The notes under the pieces were generated by a model. It worked only from the letters and a program-made list of their open reading frames with translations. It had not been told where the DNA came from and made no database searches. From contig NZ_STGT01000003.1 of assembly GCF_004912145.1 (NCBI RefSeq), positions 744,001 through 808,000 on the forward strand: DNA of 64,000 nucleotides. The letters run 5' to 3'. The position numbers were made by a program, and so were the translations under genes. Below, in pieces: positions 7,593-16,082 of this stretch (position 1 is the stretch's first letter; each line of letters starts with the position of its first letter). This DNA comes from Peteryoungia rhizophila (GTDB taxonomy: Bacteria > Pseudomonadota > Alphaproteobacteria > Rhizobiales > Rhizobiaceae).

Positions 7593-8477
7593 ATGGAGCG
7601 CAACGAACTCAATGATCTACTCGCCTTCGCCACGGTCGCCCGCGAGCGGAGCTTCACACGCGCCGCCGCAAAGCTCGGCATTTCCGCCTCGGCCCTCAGC
7701 CACGCCATGCGCAATCTGGAAGCACGGCTCGATGTCCGGCTTCTTGCCCGCACGACCCGCAGCGTGGCGCCGACCGAAGCGGGGGAGCGGCTCCTGGACA
7801 CTGTCTTTCCAGCACTGGCGAGCATTGAAGATGGCCTGGCCTCTCTGGCGCATTGGCGCGACAGCATCTCCGGCACGGTGCGGTTGACCGCCTCGACCTA
7901 TGCCGCGCAAACCGTGCTGCTCCAGAAGCTTCCAGCCTTCCTGCTCGCCCATCCCGAGGTCAAGGTCGAGGTCAATGTCGAGGATCGCCTGAGCGATATC
8001 GTCTCGGAAGGTTTCGATGCCGGCATCCGCTTTCACATGTCGGTCGACAAGGACATGATCGCCATCCCCGTCGGACCGACGCTCCGAGCCGTCATCATCG
8101 GCACGCCTGCCTATTTCAAGCGGTACCCGCCACCGAAGAAACCGGCCGACCTGAAAGATCATGTCTGTGTCGGCTTCCGCTTGAGGTCCGGCGCCATCAT
8201 GCCCTGGGATCTCGAAGAGGACGGCCGCGAGTTCAACATCCGCCCGAATTGCCAGTTCATCGCCAACGACGGCGCTCTGATGGCCGCCGCCGTTCGCTCT
8301 GGTGCCGCACTCGGCTACATGATGGAGGAGGAAGTCGCAGACGAGATCGCGGACGGTCGGCTGATACAGGTGCTGGACGCGTGGTGCGTGCCCTTCCCCG
8401 GGTTACACCTCTACCACCCCAGCCGCCGCCAATCGCCGCCGGCTCTGAGGGCGCTGATTACGGCGCTGCGGGAATGA
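7593..8477 (+). CDS. LysR-family transcriptional regulator
   Basis: A 294-residue LysR regulator: winged helix-turn-helix at residues 5-62 (FATVARERSFTRAAAKLGIS then SALSHAMRNLEARL and LLARTTRSVAPTEAG), then a periplasmic-binding-protein-like effector domain to the end. It belongs by look to the AaeR/GbpR-like group with a short effector half. It is divergent from the aldo/keto reductase; the shared 98-bp gap has CACAAGG and CTTGTG half-site-like words that could be its operator. Likely target is therefore the reductase (inference). The ATG has no strong ribosome site. Confidence 0.9.
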   Translation: MERNELNDLLAFATVARERSFTRAAAKLGISASALSHAMRNLEARLDVRLLARTTRSVAPTEAGERLLDTVFPALASIEDGLASLAHWRDSISGTVRLTASTYAAQTVLLQKLPAFLLAHPEVKVEVNVEDRLSDIVSEGFDAGIRFHMSVDKDMIAIPVGPTLRAVIIGTPAYFKRYPPPKKPADLKDHVCVGFRLRSGAIMPWDLEEDGREFNIRPNCQFIANDGALMAAAVRSGAALGYMMEEEVADEIADGRLIQVLDAWCVPFPGLHLYHPSRRQSPPALRALITALRE

Positions 8478-8510
8478 TCGAGTGGAACTGCCCTTCGCAA
8501 TGCGGCCGCG

Positions 8511-8542
8511 CGACACTGTCGGTGGCCTTGCGGCCAGTGTCG
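8511..8542. terminator. Hairpin between convergent genes
   Basis: CGACACT and AGTGTCG arms with an inner GGCC-TTGC-GGCC stem lie between the LysR gene and the convergent membrane-protein gene. There is no T-run, so terminator function is only plausible. Confidence 0.4.
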
Positions 8543-8545
8543 TGA

Positions 8546-9505
8546 CTAGGGTCTCTTCTGTGGCACAAGGAGAACTGCAATCCCTGTGCCGACAAAGGCA
8601 GAGATGAGGATCAGCAAATGCGCATTCACGGCGGCCTTGCCGATGATCGCCAAAGAGGCGGGTGACGCCTCCGCCCCGAAGGACAAGGCACCGGCGACGA
8701 TACCAGCGGGATAGGTGCCGACCCCACCCGGCGCATGGACCGGAAGGACGGAGGAGAGTTCACCACCGAGCGCGCCGCCGAAGCTTGCCGCAAACGGCGC
8801 GACATCCATAAGACGAAGCACCCAGGCCAGAACCACGACCTTGACGCACCAATTGATCAGGGTTGCGGCCCAGGCCCGAAAGAAGGCCGCCGGGCCAGCG
8901 GGCAGGCCGCGCTCGACCTCGCGCACCAAGACCCGCAGGCGTTCCGGTAGACGGCCGGCCAATCGCAGGATCGAGCCCTTGAGCGCAAAGAGAGGCACCG
9001 GCGCAAGCACGAAAGCGAGCCAGAGAGCAGCGGCCCAAGATGCTGCACCCTGCCCGAGAACAAGGCCCATGCCGGATGCGGCGAGAAGCGCGTGCAAATC
9101 GAGGAGACGCATGAACAGCAAGGCGGCCGTGGCGCGACTGAGCGGCATGCCGAATTCCGAACGCATCAGCAGTGGAAAGCTCGCTTCACCGGACCGCAGC
9201 GGCAACATGATATTGAGGAGATTGTGGACGAGGGTCAGCTTGAGCAGTCGGCGGAACTGGCCTTTGGTCTCGCTTGGGAAATAGTCGGCGACGCGCCAGC
9301 AGCGCACCCCATAGGTTATGACGAGCAGCGTCAGGGCGACAATCAACTGCAACACGCCGATCGCCGCGACTTGCCGGGCTAGCGTGCACAGGCCGAAGGC
9401 AAGCTGCAGAAAGACGACGTAGCCAACGAGTGTCGCTGCGGTCACGAGCCACATGAGGCTACGCTTGAACCACAGGTCCCGTCTGGCATCCTGATTCGAT
9501 TTCAT
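8546..9505 (-). CDS. UPF0104/LPG-synthase-like integral membrane protein
   Basis: A 319-residue polytopic inner-membrane protein with about eight hydrophobic segments and the family pattern of the flippase-like half of lysylphosphatidylglycerol synthase (LPLRSGEASFPLLM near one third, LPVHAPGGVGTYPAGI towards the C-terminus). Related proteins are thought to move or bind lipid-linked substrates. It is divergent from GT2 and GT39 genes for polyprenyl-phosphate sugars, so a role in flipping or handling that lipid carrier is a reasonable inference. Start uncertain: ATG at 9505 or a GTG at 9517; neither has a strong ribosome site. Confidence 0.8.
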   Translation of the reverse strand: MKSNQDARRDLWFKRSLMWLVTAATLVGYVVFLQLAFGLCTLARQVAAIGVLQLIVALTLLVITYGVRCWRVADYFPSETKGQFRRLLKLTLVHNLLNIMLPLRSGEASFPLLMRSEFGMPLSRATAALLFMRLLDLHALLAASGMGLVLGQGAASWAAALWLAFVLAPVPLFALKGSILRLAGRLPERLRVLVREVERGLPAGPAAFFRAWAATLINWCVKVVVLAWVLRLMDVAPFAASFGGALGGELSSVLPVHAPGGVGTYPAGIVAGALSFGAEASPASLAIIGKAAVNAHLLILISAFVGTGIAVLLVPQKRP

Positions 9506-9598
9506 ATAGTCGTGCACCCACAAATGGTTCCGGCCGCCCTTAGCACGAAAGGGTATCCCCGGACCACCGGGACTACATGGAGTTTATGCGTGAGTGCG

Positions 9599-10609
9599 AT
9601 GATCGAAACGGGCTTGGAGAGCACTGCAGTCGCGGATGCGCCGGAACTGTCACTTGTGGTGCCGATATTCAACGAAGAGGAGAGCGTGGGCCCTCTGATC
9701 GATCGGATTATGGAGGCGATGTCGGCTTTCCCCACAAGCTGGGAACTGGTGCTTGTCGATGACGGCAGCTCAGACCGGACGCTTCTCACCGCGCGCGGCT
9801 ATATCGCCAATCCCGGTCTAGACCTCAAGATCGTCGAACTGCAGCGCAATTTCGGCCAAACGGCCGCCATGCAGGCCGGCATCGATACGGCACGCGGACG
9901 CCTGATTGCAACCCTCGACGGCGACCTGCAGAACGACCCGAAGGACATTCCCGCGATGGTCAAGGCGCTGGAAGAACGCGAGCTCGACCTGCTTGTCGGC
10001 TGGCGCAAGAACCGCAAGGACGGCCTCGTCTTGCGCAAGATCCCGTCCTGGTGCGCCAACTACCTGATCGGCCGCATCACCGGCGTGAAACTGCACGACT
10101 ACGGCTGCAGCCTGAAGATCTACCGCACCTCCGTCATCAAGCAGGTCAAGCTGATGGGTGAGATGCACCGTTTCATCCCCGCCTGGGTCGCGAGCGTCGT
10201 GCCCAGCTCGCGTATCGGGGAGATGGAAGTGACCCATCACGCCCGCCAGCACGGCACGTCGAAATACGGCATTTCCCGCACCTTCCGGGTGATCCTCGAC
10301 CTTCTGTCGGTCATGTTCTTCATGCGCTACAAGGCGCGGCCCGGACACTTCTTCGGCTCGCTCGGCCTCGGCACCGGCTTCCTCAGCGCCCTCATCCTCT
10401 TGTGGTTGTTCGTGGAAAAGGTGGTGTTCGGCGAGGACATTGGCGGCAGGCCCCTGCTCATCCTCGGCTTCATGCTCTTTCTATCCTCCGTGCAATTGAT
10501 CACGACAGGAATTCTGGCCGAAATGATCGCCAGGACCTATTACCGTGACGATGCGCAGCCGAATTACATCGTGCGGGCGGTGTTCCAGAAGGTTTCTCCC
10601 ACCCAATGA
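9599..10609 (+). CDS. Polyprenyl-phosphate glycosyltransferase, GT2 (DPM1/ArnC-like)
   Basis: A 336-residue family-2 glycosyltransferase with a cytoplasmic GT-A domain: LSLVVPIFNEEESV (residues 17-30), nucleotide-binding DDGSSD at 54-59 and the metal-binding LDGDLQNDP at 106-114. Two C-terminal membrane helices (about 255-320) anchor it. Family members put one sugar from a UDP- or GDP-donor onto undecaprenyl or dodecaprenyl phosphate. Its four-base overlap with the next GT39 gene implies translational coupling: this enzyme makes the lipid-linked donor used by the next one. In rhizobia the RgtE galacturonosyl system has this architecture, but I cannot tell the sugar from sequence. The ATG lacks a strong ribosome site. 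Confidence 0.85.
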   Translation: MIETGLESTAVADAPELSLVVPIFNEEESVGPLIDRIMEAMSAFPTSWELVLVDDGSSDRTLLTARGYIANPGLDLKIVELQRNFGQTAAMQAGIDTARGRLIATLDGDLQNDPKDIPAMVKALEERELDLLVGWRKNRKDGLVLRKIPSWCANYLIGRITGVKLHDYGCSLKIYRTSVIKQVKLMGEMHRFIPAWVASVVPSSRIGEMEVTHHARQHGTSKYGISRTFRVILDLLSVMFFMRYKARPGHFFGSLGLGTGFLSALILLWLFVEKVVFGEDIGGRPLLILGFMLFLSSVQLITTGILAEMIARTYYRDDAQPNYIVRAVFQKVSPTQ

Positions 10610-12105
10610 TGGTTCGCCTAAAGCAAAACCCGGCTTCGGTCTTCGGCATCCTGGGCGTCTACTTCCTCGCTCAGATCTGCGTACGACTGCTGCTTCCACA
10701 TTCATTGGAGCTCGATGAATCCGCTCAGATCTTCTATGCCCAATGGCCGTCGCTCGGATACGACACACAACCTCCCTTTTATAATTGGGTGCAAACTGCT
10801 GTTCTTACCGTTGTAGGGACGAGTGTTTTTTCCCTTGCCCTCGTTAAGAACACGTTCCTCTTCCTGACCTACCTGTTTTTCGGGCTCGCGGCCATGCGCA
10901 TGGTCCGCTCCAAGGAATTGGCGGTGGTGGCGGTCTTTGGTATTCTGACCATTCCGCAATTGGTGTTCGAATCTCAACGCGACCTTACCCACAGCGTCGC
11001 AGCTGTGTTTGCGTCCGCCCTGTTCATCTTCGCACTGGTCAGCACGCTCGATAGGCCTTCGTGGAAGAGCTACGCCGTTCTGGGACTCTCGGTCGGAATC
11101 GGCTTTTTATCAAAATACAATTTCGCATTGCTGCCAGCCGCGGCATTTCTGGCGGTGCTGTTCGACACGGAATTTCGAAGACGACTGATCGATCTGCGTA
11201 TTCTAATCGCTGCGCTCGTCGCCAGCCTCGTGATCTTGCCACACGCCCTCTGGCTTCTAAACCATCTGGATCTGGCGACACAGGGCACGCTGAACAAGCT
11301 CGAGGGTGCCGGGACCTCAAGCAAACTACTGCAGATCGCCACGGGGACGGCATCATTGTTCGGAGCGTTGCTGGGATTCGCCGGCCTGACGTTTTCGATC
11401 TTCCTCATCCTCTATGGTCGGAAACTGCAAGAAACCCTCGGCCTGGATAACCGCTGGAGCCTGCTGCTCGGTCGAATCATGCTCGCGGCGATCGGTTTGC
11501 TACTGCTGCTGATCCTGATCACGGACAGCACAAACATCAAAGACCGCTGGCTATCGCCAATCTTTCCGGTGCTCGCGCTCTATTTCGCGACGAAACTCGA
11601 TCAACTGGACTCGCGAGAGACTTCGCTGCTGGCCCGCATATGGCCGCTGGCCAAATTCATATTGGTTGCGATGCCGCTCGTGATGCTGCTTCGAGTGCCT
11701 GCGCATGGATGGCTCGGTGACTACACTAAGCTCAACCTAAACTACGACGCCGCCCTTCAAGAGGCATCGCGACATGCGCCGGTCGAACCGACGGTCATTC
11801 TTGCGTCTGATGTCCATCTTGCCGGCAATCTTCGACTTCTCAAGCCGAATACTCAAGTCGTCGTCAACGGATATCGAGCGCTGACCGGTCCCATTGAACG
11901 CCGTGAATCGACCCTCGTTCTCGTGATGTGGCGCGCCCAGAAAGAAAGCGACATGCCAGACTCAGCGCGGTCATGGCTGGCCGCCGCCGGGGAGCCTCGC
12001 TCCTACACAGGCCAAACGGTCGCCGTTCCCTACAATTATGGCCGGGACGGCGACACATTCATGTTCGGCTACGCCTTCGTTTGGATCGACCCGAAGGCTC
12101 CCTAG
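10606..12105 (+). CDS. GT39-type membrane glycosyltransferase (ArnT/RgtA-D-like)
   Basis: A 499-residue protein with roughly ten to twelve membrane helices in the first 370 residues and a soluble C-terminal tail. The first periplasmic loop holds acidic LDESAQIFYAQWPS, matching the Asp/Glu-containing catalytic loop of PMT/ArnT enzymes, followed by QPPFYNW. It should transfer a sugar from polyprenyl phosphate to an envelope acceptor, such as lipid A or LPS core, on the periplasmic face. It overlaps the GT2 gene by four bases. AT content and codon use (TTT, TTA, AAA more frequent) differ from the flanking genes, hinting at transfer or relaxed selection. RgtA/B/C/D-type galacturonosyltransferase is a candidate identity. 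Confidence 0.8.
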   Translation: MMVRLKQNPASVFGILGVYFLAQICVRLLLPHSLELDESAQIFYAQWPSLGYDTQPPFYNWVQTAVLTVVGTSVFSLALVKNTFLFLTYLFFGLAAMRMVRSKELAVVAVFGILTIPQLVFESQRDLTHSVAAVFASALFIFALVSTLDRPSWKSYAVLGLSVGIGFLSKYNFALLPAAAFLAVLFDTEFRRRLIDLRILIAALVASLVILPHALWLLNHLDLATQGTLNKLEGAGTSSKLLQIATGTASLFGALLGFAGLTFSIFLILYGRKLQETLGLDNRWSLLLGRIMLAAIGLLLLLILITDSTNIKDRWLSPIFPVLALYFATKLDQLDSRETSLLARIWPLAKFILVAMPLVMLLRVPAHGWLGDYTKLNLNYDAALQEASRHAPVEPTVILASDVHLAGNLRLLKPNTQVVVNGYRALTGPIERRESTLVLVMWRAQKESDMPDSARSWLAAAGEPRSYTGQTVAVPYNYGRDGDTFMFGYAFVWIDPKAP

Positions 12106-12106
12106 A

Positions 12107-12580
12107 TCAAGCCTCCACCACCTTCGCCTCACAGCGCACGGGAAAACTCACGGAATTGGCGATAAAGCATTTTTCGTGGGCGTCTTCATGCAGTTCGAGC
12201 GCAATCTCAGGAAAAGTGCCGCGTTTGATGCTCACGCGCGGCTTGAGCAGGACGTCGACGAAGCGGCCCGTCCCATTTGCGTCCATCTCCATGACACCTT
12301 CTGCATGGTCTTCATAGGCCACGACGATCACGCCAGAGACGGCGCAGAAATGCAGGTACCAGAGCTTGTGACAGGCCGAGAGTGAGGCGAGGAAGAGATC
12401 CTCCGGGTTCCATCGGGCTGGATCTCCGCGGAAGGCAGGATCGGCAGAGGCGAGGATGTCGGGCTTTCCGTCAGCCGATATCAGGTGGTCGCGGCCATAG
12501 TCGCGGTAGCCGGATGTGCCTGTCCCGGCGTTACCCTGCCAGGTGACTGTGACCCTATATTCGTGCCGCTTTTCGCTCAT
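12107..12580 (-). CDS. OsmC family protein
   Basis: A 158-residue OsmC/Ohr-fold protein, a thiol peroxidase family that reduces organic hydroperoxides. Both redox cysteines appear: one in SLSACHKLWYLHFC after the conserved NPEDLFLASLSAC helix start, the other in HEKCFIANSV. Start at 12580 (MSEKRHEY) was chosen because GGGGAG lies seven bases upstream; two earlier methionines at 12586 and beyond lack spacing. It ends one base after the GT39 gene (convergent) and diverges from the PadR regulator, whose operator-like palindrome lies in the shared 153-bp promoter region, so PadR control is possible. Confidence 0.85.
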   Translation of the reverse strand: MSEKRHEYRVTVTWQGNAGTGTSGYRDYGRDHLISADGKPDILASADPAFRGDPARWNPEDLFLASLSACHKLWYLHFCAVSGVIVVAYEDHAEGVMEMDANGTGRFVDVLLKPRVSIKRGTFPEIALELHEDAHEKCFIANSVSFPVRCEAKVVEA

Positions 12581-12674
12581 CAGCATGCTCCCCTCGAATC
12601 TCATCGGCATATTAGGCCTTCGTCGCTTGCGGAGCCATGGCCAAGTCAGGCCATCAAAAAATGTCACCGCCCTC

Positions 12675-12710
12675 TTGCATCGATCACCATAAGATATATC
12701 TTAGATGCAA
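12675..12710. promoter_or_regulatory. Nested palindromic operator between osmC-like and PadR genes
   Basis: TAAGATATATCTTA (12690-12703) is a perfect 14-bp palindrome. It is enclosed by the inverted pair TTGCATC (12675-12681) and GATGCAA (12704-12710). AT-rich ATAT-cored palindromes just upstream of their own gene are common for PadR regulators, so autoregulation is likely. Confidence 0.6.
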
Positions 12711-12733
12711 TTGAAATCGAACTGGAGCGTTAC

Positions 12734-13330
12734 ATGAGACATTGTCATTCCAGCCGCGGCGAACGCGGCAATCCATACATTGCCTTTCGCGAGGTCATGC
12801 ATGCCATGCGCCATGGCGGGCCGTTCGGCGGACCCATGGGCGGTGGGCCACGGGGGCGCGGTGGCGAGCGGCGGCGCATGTTCGAGGGCGGCGAGCTCAG
12901 GCTCGTGCTGTTGAAGCTGATCGAAGACCAGCCACGACACGGTTACGACCTGATCCGCGAAATCGAGAGCCTGTCCGGCGGCGCCTATGCCCCTTCGCCA
13001 GGCGTCGTCTATCCGACGATGACACTGCTTCTCGATATGGGCCTTGCCGAGGAAGTCGAGAGCGACGGACCACGCAAGCTGATGACCATTACCGAAGCCG
13101 GTCGTCAGCACCTGACTGAGCGCGCCGACGAAGTCGCCGTCGCGATGGGTCGGCTGACCGCACTTGCCAAGGTGAGCGAACGCACGGACAACGCTCCCGT
13201 CCGTCGCGCGATGGGCAATCTGAAACAGGCGCTGCACGATTGTCTGTCCCGCGAAGGCACGACCCGCGAGACCCAACTGGAAGTCGCCCGCATTCTCGAC
13301 GAGGCGGTCGGCAAGATCGAAAGGCTCTGA
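12734..13330 (+). CDS. PadR-family transcriptional regulator
   Basis: A 198-residue regulator. After a Gly/Arg-rich, possibly disordered leader (residues 20-50, repeated GGPxGG units and several His), the winged helix begins at ELRLVLLKLIEDQPRHGYDLIREIE and continues through PSPGVVYPTMTLLLDMGLAEE, the PadR signature. A C-terminal helical part follows for dimerisation. The His-rich N-terminus (MRHCHSSRG, MHAMRHGG) resembles YqjI-like PadR proteins that sense metals, but that is only a resemblance. GGAG is six bases before the ATG. A DUF2218 gene follows two bases after the stop, a known partner of YqjI-type regulators; the divergent OsmC gene may be a target. Confidence 0.85.
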   Translation: MRHCHSSRGERGNPYIAFREVMHAMRHGGPFGGPMGGGPRGRGGERRRMFEGGELRLVLLKLIEDQPRHGYDLIREIESLSGGAYAPSPGVVYPTMTLLLDMGLAEEVESDGPRKLMTITEAGRQHLTERADEVAVAMGRLTALAKVSERTDNAPVRRAMGNLKQALHDCLSREGTTRETQLEVARILDEAVGKIERL

Positions 13331-13332
13331 TC

Positions 13333-13620
13333 ATGGCAAAGACTATCGCGGTCGTTCCGACCGATAGCGGCTGGAAGTATCTGCAGCAGCTCTGCAAGCA
13401 CTGGGCGCACAAGCTGGAGGTCGAACTCGGCGAACAGAAGGGCGTGGTGAAGTTCGCCGAGGCGACAGCCGTCGTGACCTCGGATGATCAGGCACTCACC
13501 GTCGAGATCGAAGCGAGTTCGCCCGAGGTGCTCGAAAGGATGAAAGGTGTGGTGTCGAGCCATCTCGACCGCTTCGCCTTCCGCGAGGCGCCACTGCCCT
13601 TCGACTGGAAGCCGGCCTGA
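13333..13620 (+). CDS. DUF2218 family protein (95 aa)
   Basis: Small soluble protein matching the DUF2218 pattern: GWKYLQQLCKHWAHKLEV, a strand with EATAVVTSDDQALTVEIEA, and a closing helix-loop ending PFDWKPA. Conserved His and Lys in KHWAHK could bind a ligand or metal. Proteins of this family often sit beside iron or siderophore genes and PadR regulators; function is not established. It starts two bases after the PadR stop codon, so the two are co-transcribed and probably translated together. Confidence 0.85.
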   Translation: MAKTIAVVPTDSGWKYLQQLCKHWAHKLEVELGEQKGVVKFAEATAVVTSDDQALTVEIEASSPEVLERMKGVVSSHLDRFAFREAPLPFDWKPA

Positions 13621-13645
13621 CGCGACTTGCGTGATACATGGCAAA

Positions 13646-13676
13646 ACCGGCCTTGCAAAAACGGTGCAAGGCCGGT
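13646..13676. terminator. 12-bp perfect hairpin
   Basis: ACCGGCCTTGCA and TGCAAGGCCGGT around a 7-base loop, after the PadR-DUF2218 pair. The following T-run is weak on the plus strand (CTAAACTT); it could still attenuate or stop transcription before the SDR gene. Confidence 0.55.
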
Positions 13677-13708
13677 CTAAACTTGTCCGACAACAGGAGG
13701 ACAACGCC

Positions 13709-14482
13709 ATGACCCAACTCACCATCCCCGATCTCGCCGGCAAGGCCGTTCTCATCACGGGAGCGTCGAGCGGCATCGGCGAGGCGCTGGCCCGGGCCTT
13801 TGCCGCCCAAGGCGCGCTGGTCGGTTTGCACTACAATTCCAATGCGGAAGCCGCCCATGCGATCGCTGGCGATATCGAGGCGGCTGGCGGCAGCGTCGTT
13901 CTCGTCAAGGCGGATGCGGCTTCTTCCAAGGCCATGGCCGAGGCGGTCGCCCATGTGGCGAAAACCTTCGGGCGGCTCGATGGCGTAATCAACAATGCCG
14001 GCAGCATGATCGCCCGTGTGCTCTATGAGGACATGACGGACGCGCAATATGACAAGGTGATGGATGTGAACGCCCGCTCGGTGCTCTCCACCACGCAAGC
14101 GGCCATCGCGCATCTGAAAATCCGCGGCGGTTTCGTCATCAACACGACCTCTGTTGCCGCCCGTACCGGCGGCACGGCCGGTTCCGGCGTCTACGGCTCA
14201 TCAAAGGCCTTCGTCGCCGCTGTCACCAAGGGCATGGCGCTGGAATTCGGCAAATACAACATCCGTGTCAACGCGGTGGCACCAGGTGTCATCACCACGC
14301 CCTTTCAGGACAAGTATGCCCTGCCCGGCCAGCTCGACCAGGTCGCCGGCAGCGTGCCACTAAAGCGCACCGGCACGCCTGAAGACTGCGTTGGCGCCTA
14401 CCTCTTCCTAGCCTCGCCGATGCTATCTGGCTATATCACCGGCCAGACGATCGACGTGAATGGCGGGCAGTTCATGCCGTGA
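13709..14482 (+). CDS. Short-chain dehydrogenase/reductase (FabG-like)
   Basis: A 257-residue classical SDR with every hallmark: GASSGIG for the cofactor (residues 18-24), NNAG, the active-site Ser in NTTSVAA, and the YxxxK pair in GVYGSSKAF. It ends IDVNGGQFMP as FabG-like enzymes do. It should oxidise or reduce an alcohol/ketone with NAD(P)(H); substrate unknown. AGGAGG eight bases before the ATG predicts strong translation. It follows the PadR-DUF2218 pair on the same strand but behind a hairpin, so it may be its own unit. Confidence 0.9.
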   Translation: MTQLTIPDLAGKAVLITGASSGIGEALARAFAAQGALVGLHYNSNAEAAHAIAGDIEAAGGSVVLVKADAASSKAMAEAVAHVAKTFGRLDGVINNAGSMIARVLYEDMTDAQYDKVMDVNARSVLSTTQAAIAHLKIRGGFVINTTSVAARTGGTAGSGVYGSSKAFVAAVTKGMALEFGKYNIRVNAVAPGVITTPFQDKYALPGQLDQVAGSVPLKRTGTPEDCVGAYLFLASPMLSGYITGQTIDVNGGQFMP

Positions 14483-14516
14483 ACATCGGCGACCGCAGTG
14501 CGGTCGCCTAAGAACC

Positions 14517-15890
14517 TCACCCCTCGCCGCGATTGTCCTTCAGCCAATCCAGCCCTGATCGTAGCGTATCGACCGCCTGGTCGATCTCGGAACGCGAGAT
14601 GATCAGCGGCGGCGAGAAGAGCATGCGGTCGCCGGTGGCACGGAGCACGACGCCGGCGTTCACACACTTGTTGCGCACTCCGGTGCCGGTATCGTCAGGC
14701 TTCTTGAAGCGGCGGCGGGTGGCCTTGTCGGCGGCGATCTGGACGGCACCCATGAGGCCGACGCTGACGGCTTCTCCGACGAGCTCATGGTCGGTGAGCG
14801 AGGCGAGCGCCTGAGCAAGATAGGGGCCGGTGTCGTCGCGCACGCGCTCAACCAGGCCTTCCTCCTCGATGATGCGGATGTTTTCGAGCGCAGCCGCTGC
14901 GGCCACCGGGTGACCGGAATAGGTGTAGCCGTGGTAGAAATCGCCGAGCTCGTTGACCATGACTTCGGCCACGCGGTCGGAGACCAGTACACCGCCGATC
15001 GGCAGGTAACCGGAGGACAGGCCCTTGGCGATCGGGGCGAGGTCCGGCTCGAAATCATAATGCTGATGGCCGAACCAAGAGCCCAGACGGCCAAAGCCCG
15101 AGATGACTTCGTCGGCAACGAGCAGGATCTGGTATTTGGCGCAGATCCGCTTGATCTCCGGCCAGTAGGTCAAGGGCGGCACGATGACGCCGCCGGCCCC
15201 CTGGATCGGCTCGGCGACGAAGGCGGCGACATTCTCTTCGCCGAGCTCGATGATCTTCTCTTCCAGCTCGCGGGCGACCTTCAGGCCGAAATCCTCGGGT
15301 GTCAGATCCCCGCCCTCGGCATACCAGTAGGGCTGGTTGATGTGGTGGATACCCTCGATCGGCAGGTTGCCCTGCTCGTGCATCCACTTCATGCCGCCGA
15401 GCGAAGCGCCAGCGACCGTCGAGCCGTGATAGGCGTTCTTGCGGGCAATCACCTGCGTCTTGGTTTCATGGCCGAGCGCCTTCCAGTAGACGCGCGCCAT
15501 GCGGAACCAGGTATCGGAGGCTTCCGAGCCGGAATTGGAGAAGAAAACGCGGTTAATTTTCGGACCGGTCTTTTCGGCGATCTTCTGGGCCAGCAGCGTG
15601 GTCGGCGGCGTCGTGGTGCCGAAGAAGGTGTTGTAATAAGGCAGTTCCAGCATCTGGGCGTGGACCACATCGGCGATCGACTTGCGGCCATAGCCGACAT
15701 TGACGCACCAGAGGCCGGCAAAGGCGTCGAGATACTGCTTGCCCGTCGAATCCCAGATATGCACGCCTTCCGCCCGGGTGATGATCTTGGTACCGGCTGC
15801 ATTGAGCTTCTTCATGTCCGAGAAGGGATGAAGGTGATGGGCAGCGTCGATGGCACCGAGGTTGGAGACGGCGGTTACTGGCTTGTTCAT
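14517..15890 (-). CDS. Class III aminotransferase, putative putrescine/polyamine:pyruvate type
   Basis: A 457-residue omega-amino-acid aminotransferase. Visible marks: SNSGSEASDTWFRMAR, the KNAYHGST loop, AEPIQGAGGVIVPP, the Asp-containing LLVADEVISGFGR, and the PLP lysine Lys289 in PIAKGLSSGYLPIGG. Such enzymes take an amino group from a terminal amine (putrescine, beta-alanine, GABA) to pyruvate. It diverges from a glutamine-synthetase-like ligase of the glutamyl-polyamine type across 192 bp, which supports a polyamine-degrading role (SpuC-like); other omega-aminotransferase substrates remain possible. Confidence 0.85.
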   Translation of the reverse strand: MNKPVTAVSNLGAIDAAHHLHPFSDMKKLNAAGTKIITRAEGVHIWDSTGKQYLDAFAGLWCVNVGYGRKSIADVVHAQMLELPYYNTFFGTTTPPTTLLAQKIAEKTGPKINRVFFSNSGSEASDTWFRMARVYWKALGHETKTQVIARKNAYHGSTVAGASLGGMKWMHEQGNLPIEGIHHINQPYWYAEGGDLTPEDFGLKVARELEEKIIELGEENVAAFVAEPIQGAGGVIVPPLTYWPEIKRICAKYQILLVADEVISGFGRLGSWFGHQHYDFEPDLAPIAKGLSSGYLPIGGVLVSDRVAEVMVNELGDFYHGYTYSGHPVAAAAALENIRIIEEEGLVERVRDDTGPYLAQALASLTDHELVGEAVSVGLMGAVQIAADKATRRRFKKPDDTGTGVRNKCVNAGVVLRATGDRMLFSPPLIISRSEIDQAVDTLRSGLDWLKDNRGEG

Positions 15891-16082
15891 GGGTCGGATC
15901 CTCGATCGGGGCGGAAGCTCTTGCTTTCACGGCCAAACATGGTCCGTGCGGCTGCCTTGCCTCGCATTGAAAGGCGGAACATTATCGGCTACGAACATGA
16001 CCGTCCAAAACGCGTTTGGCAAGGCACCGATTGCCGCGTTCCTCCGGCCAAATCCGCCCCCTAGCCAACCGAGAGTTTTTCC

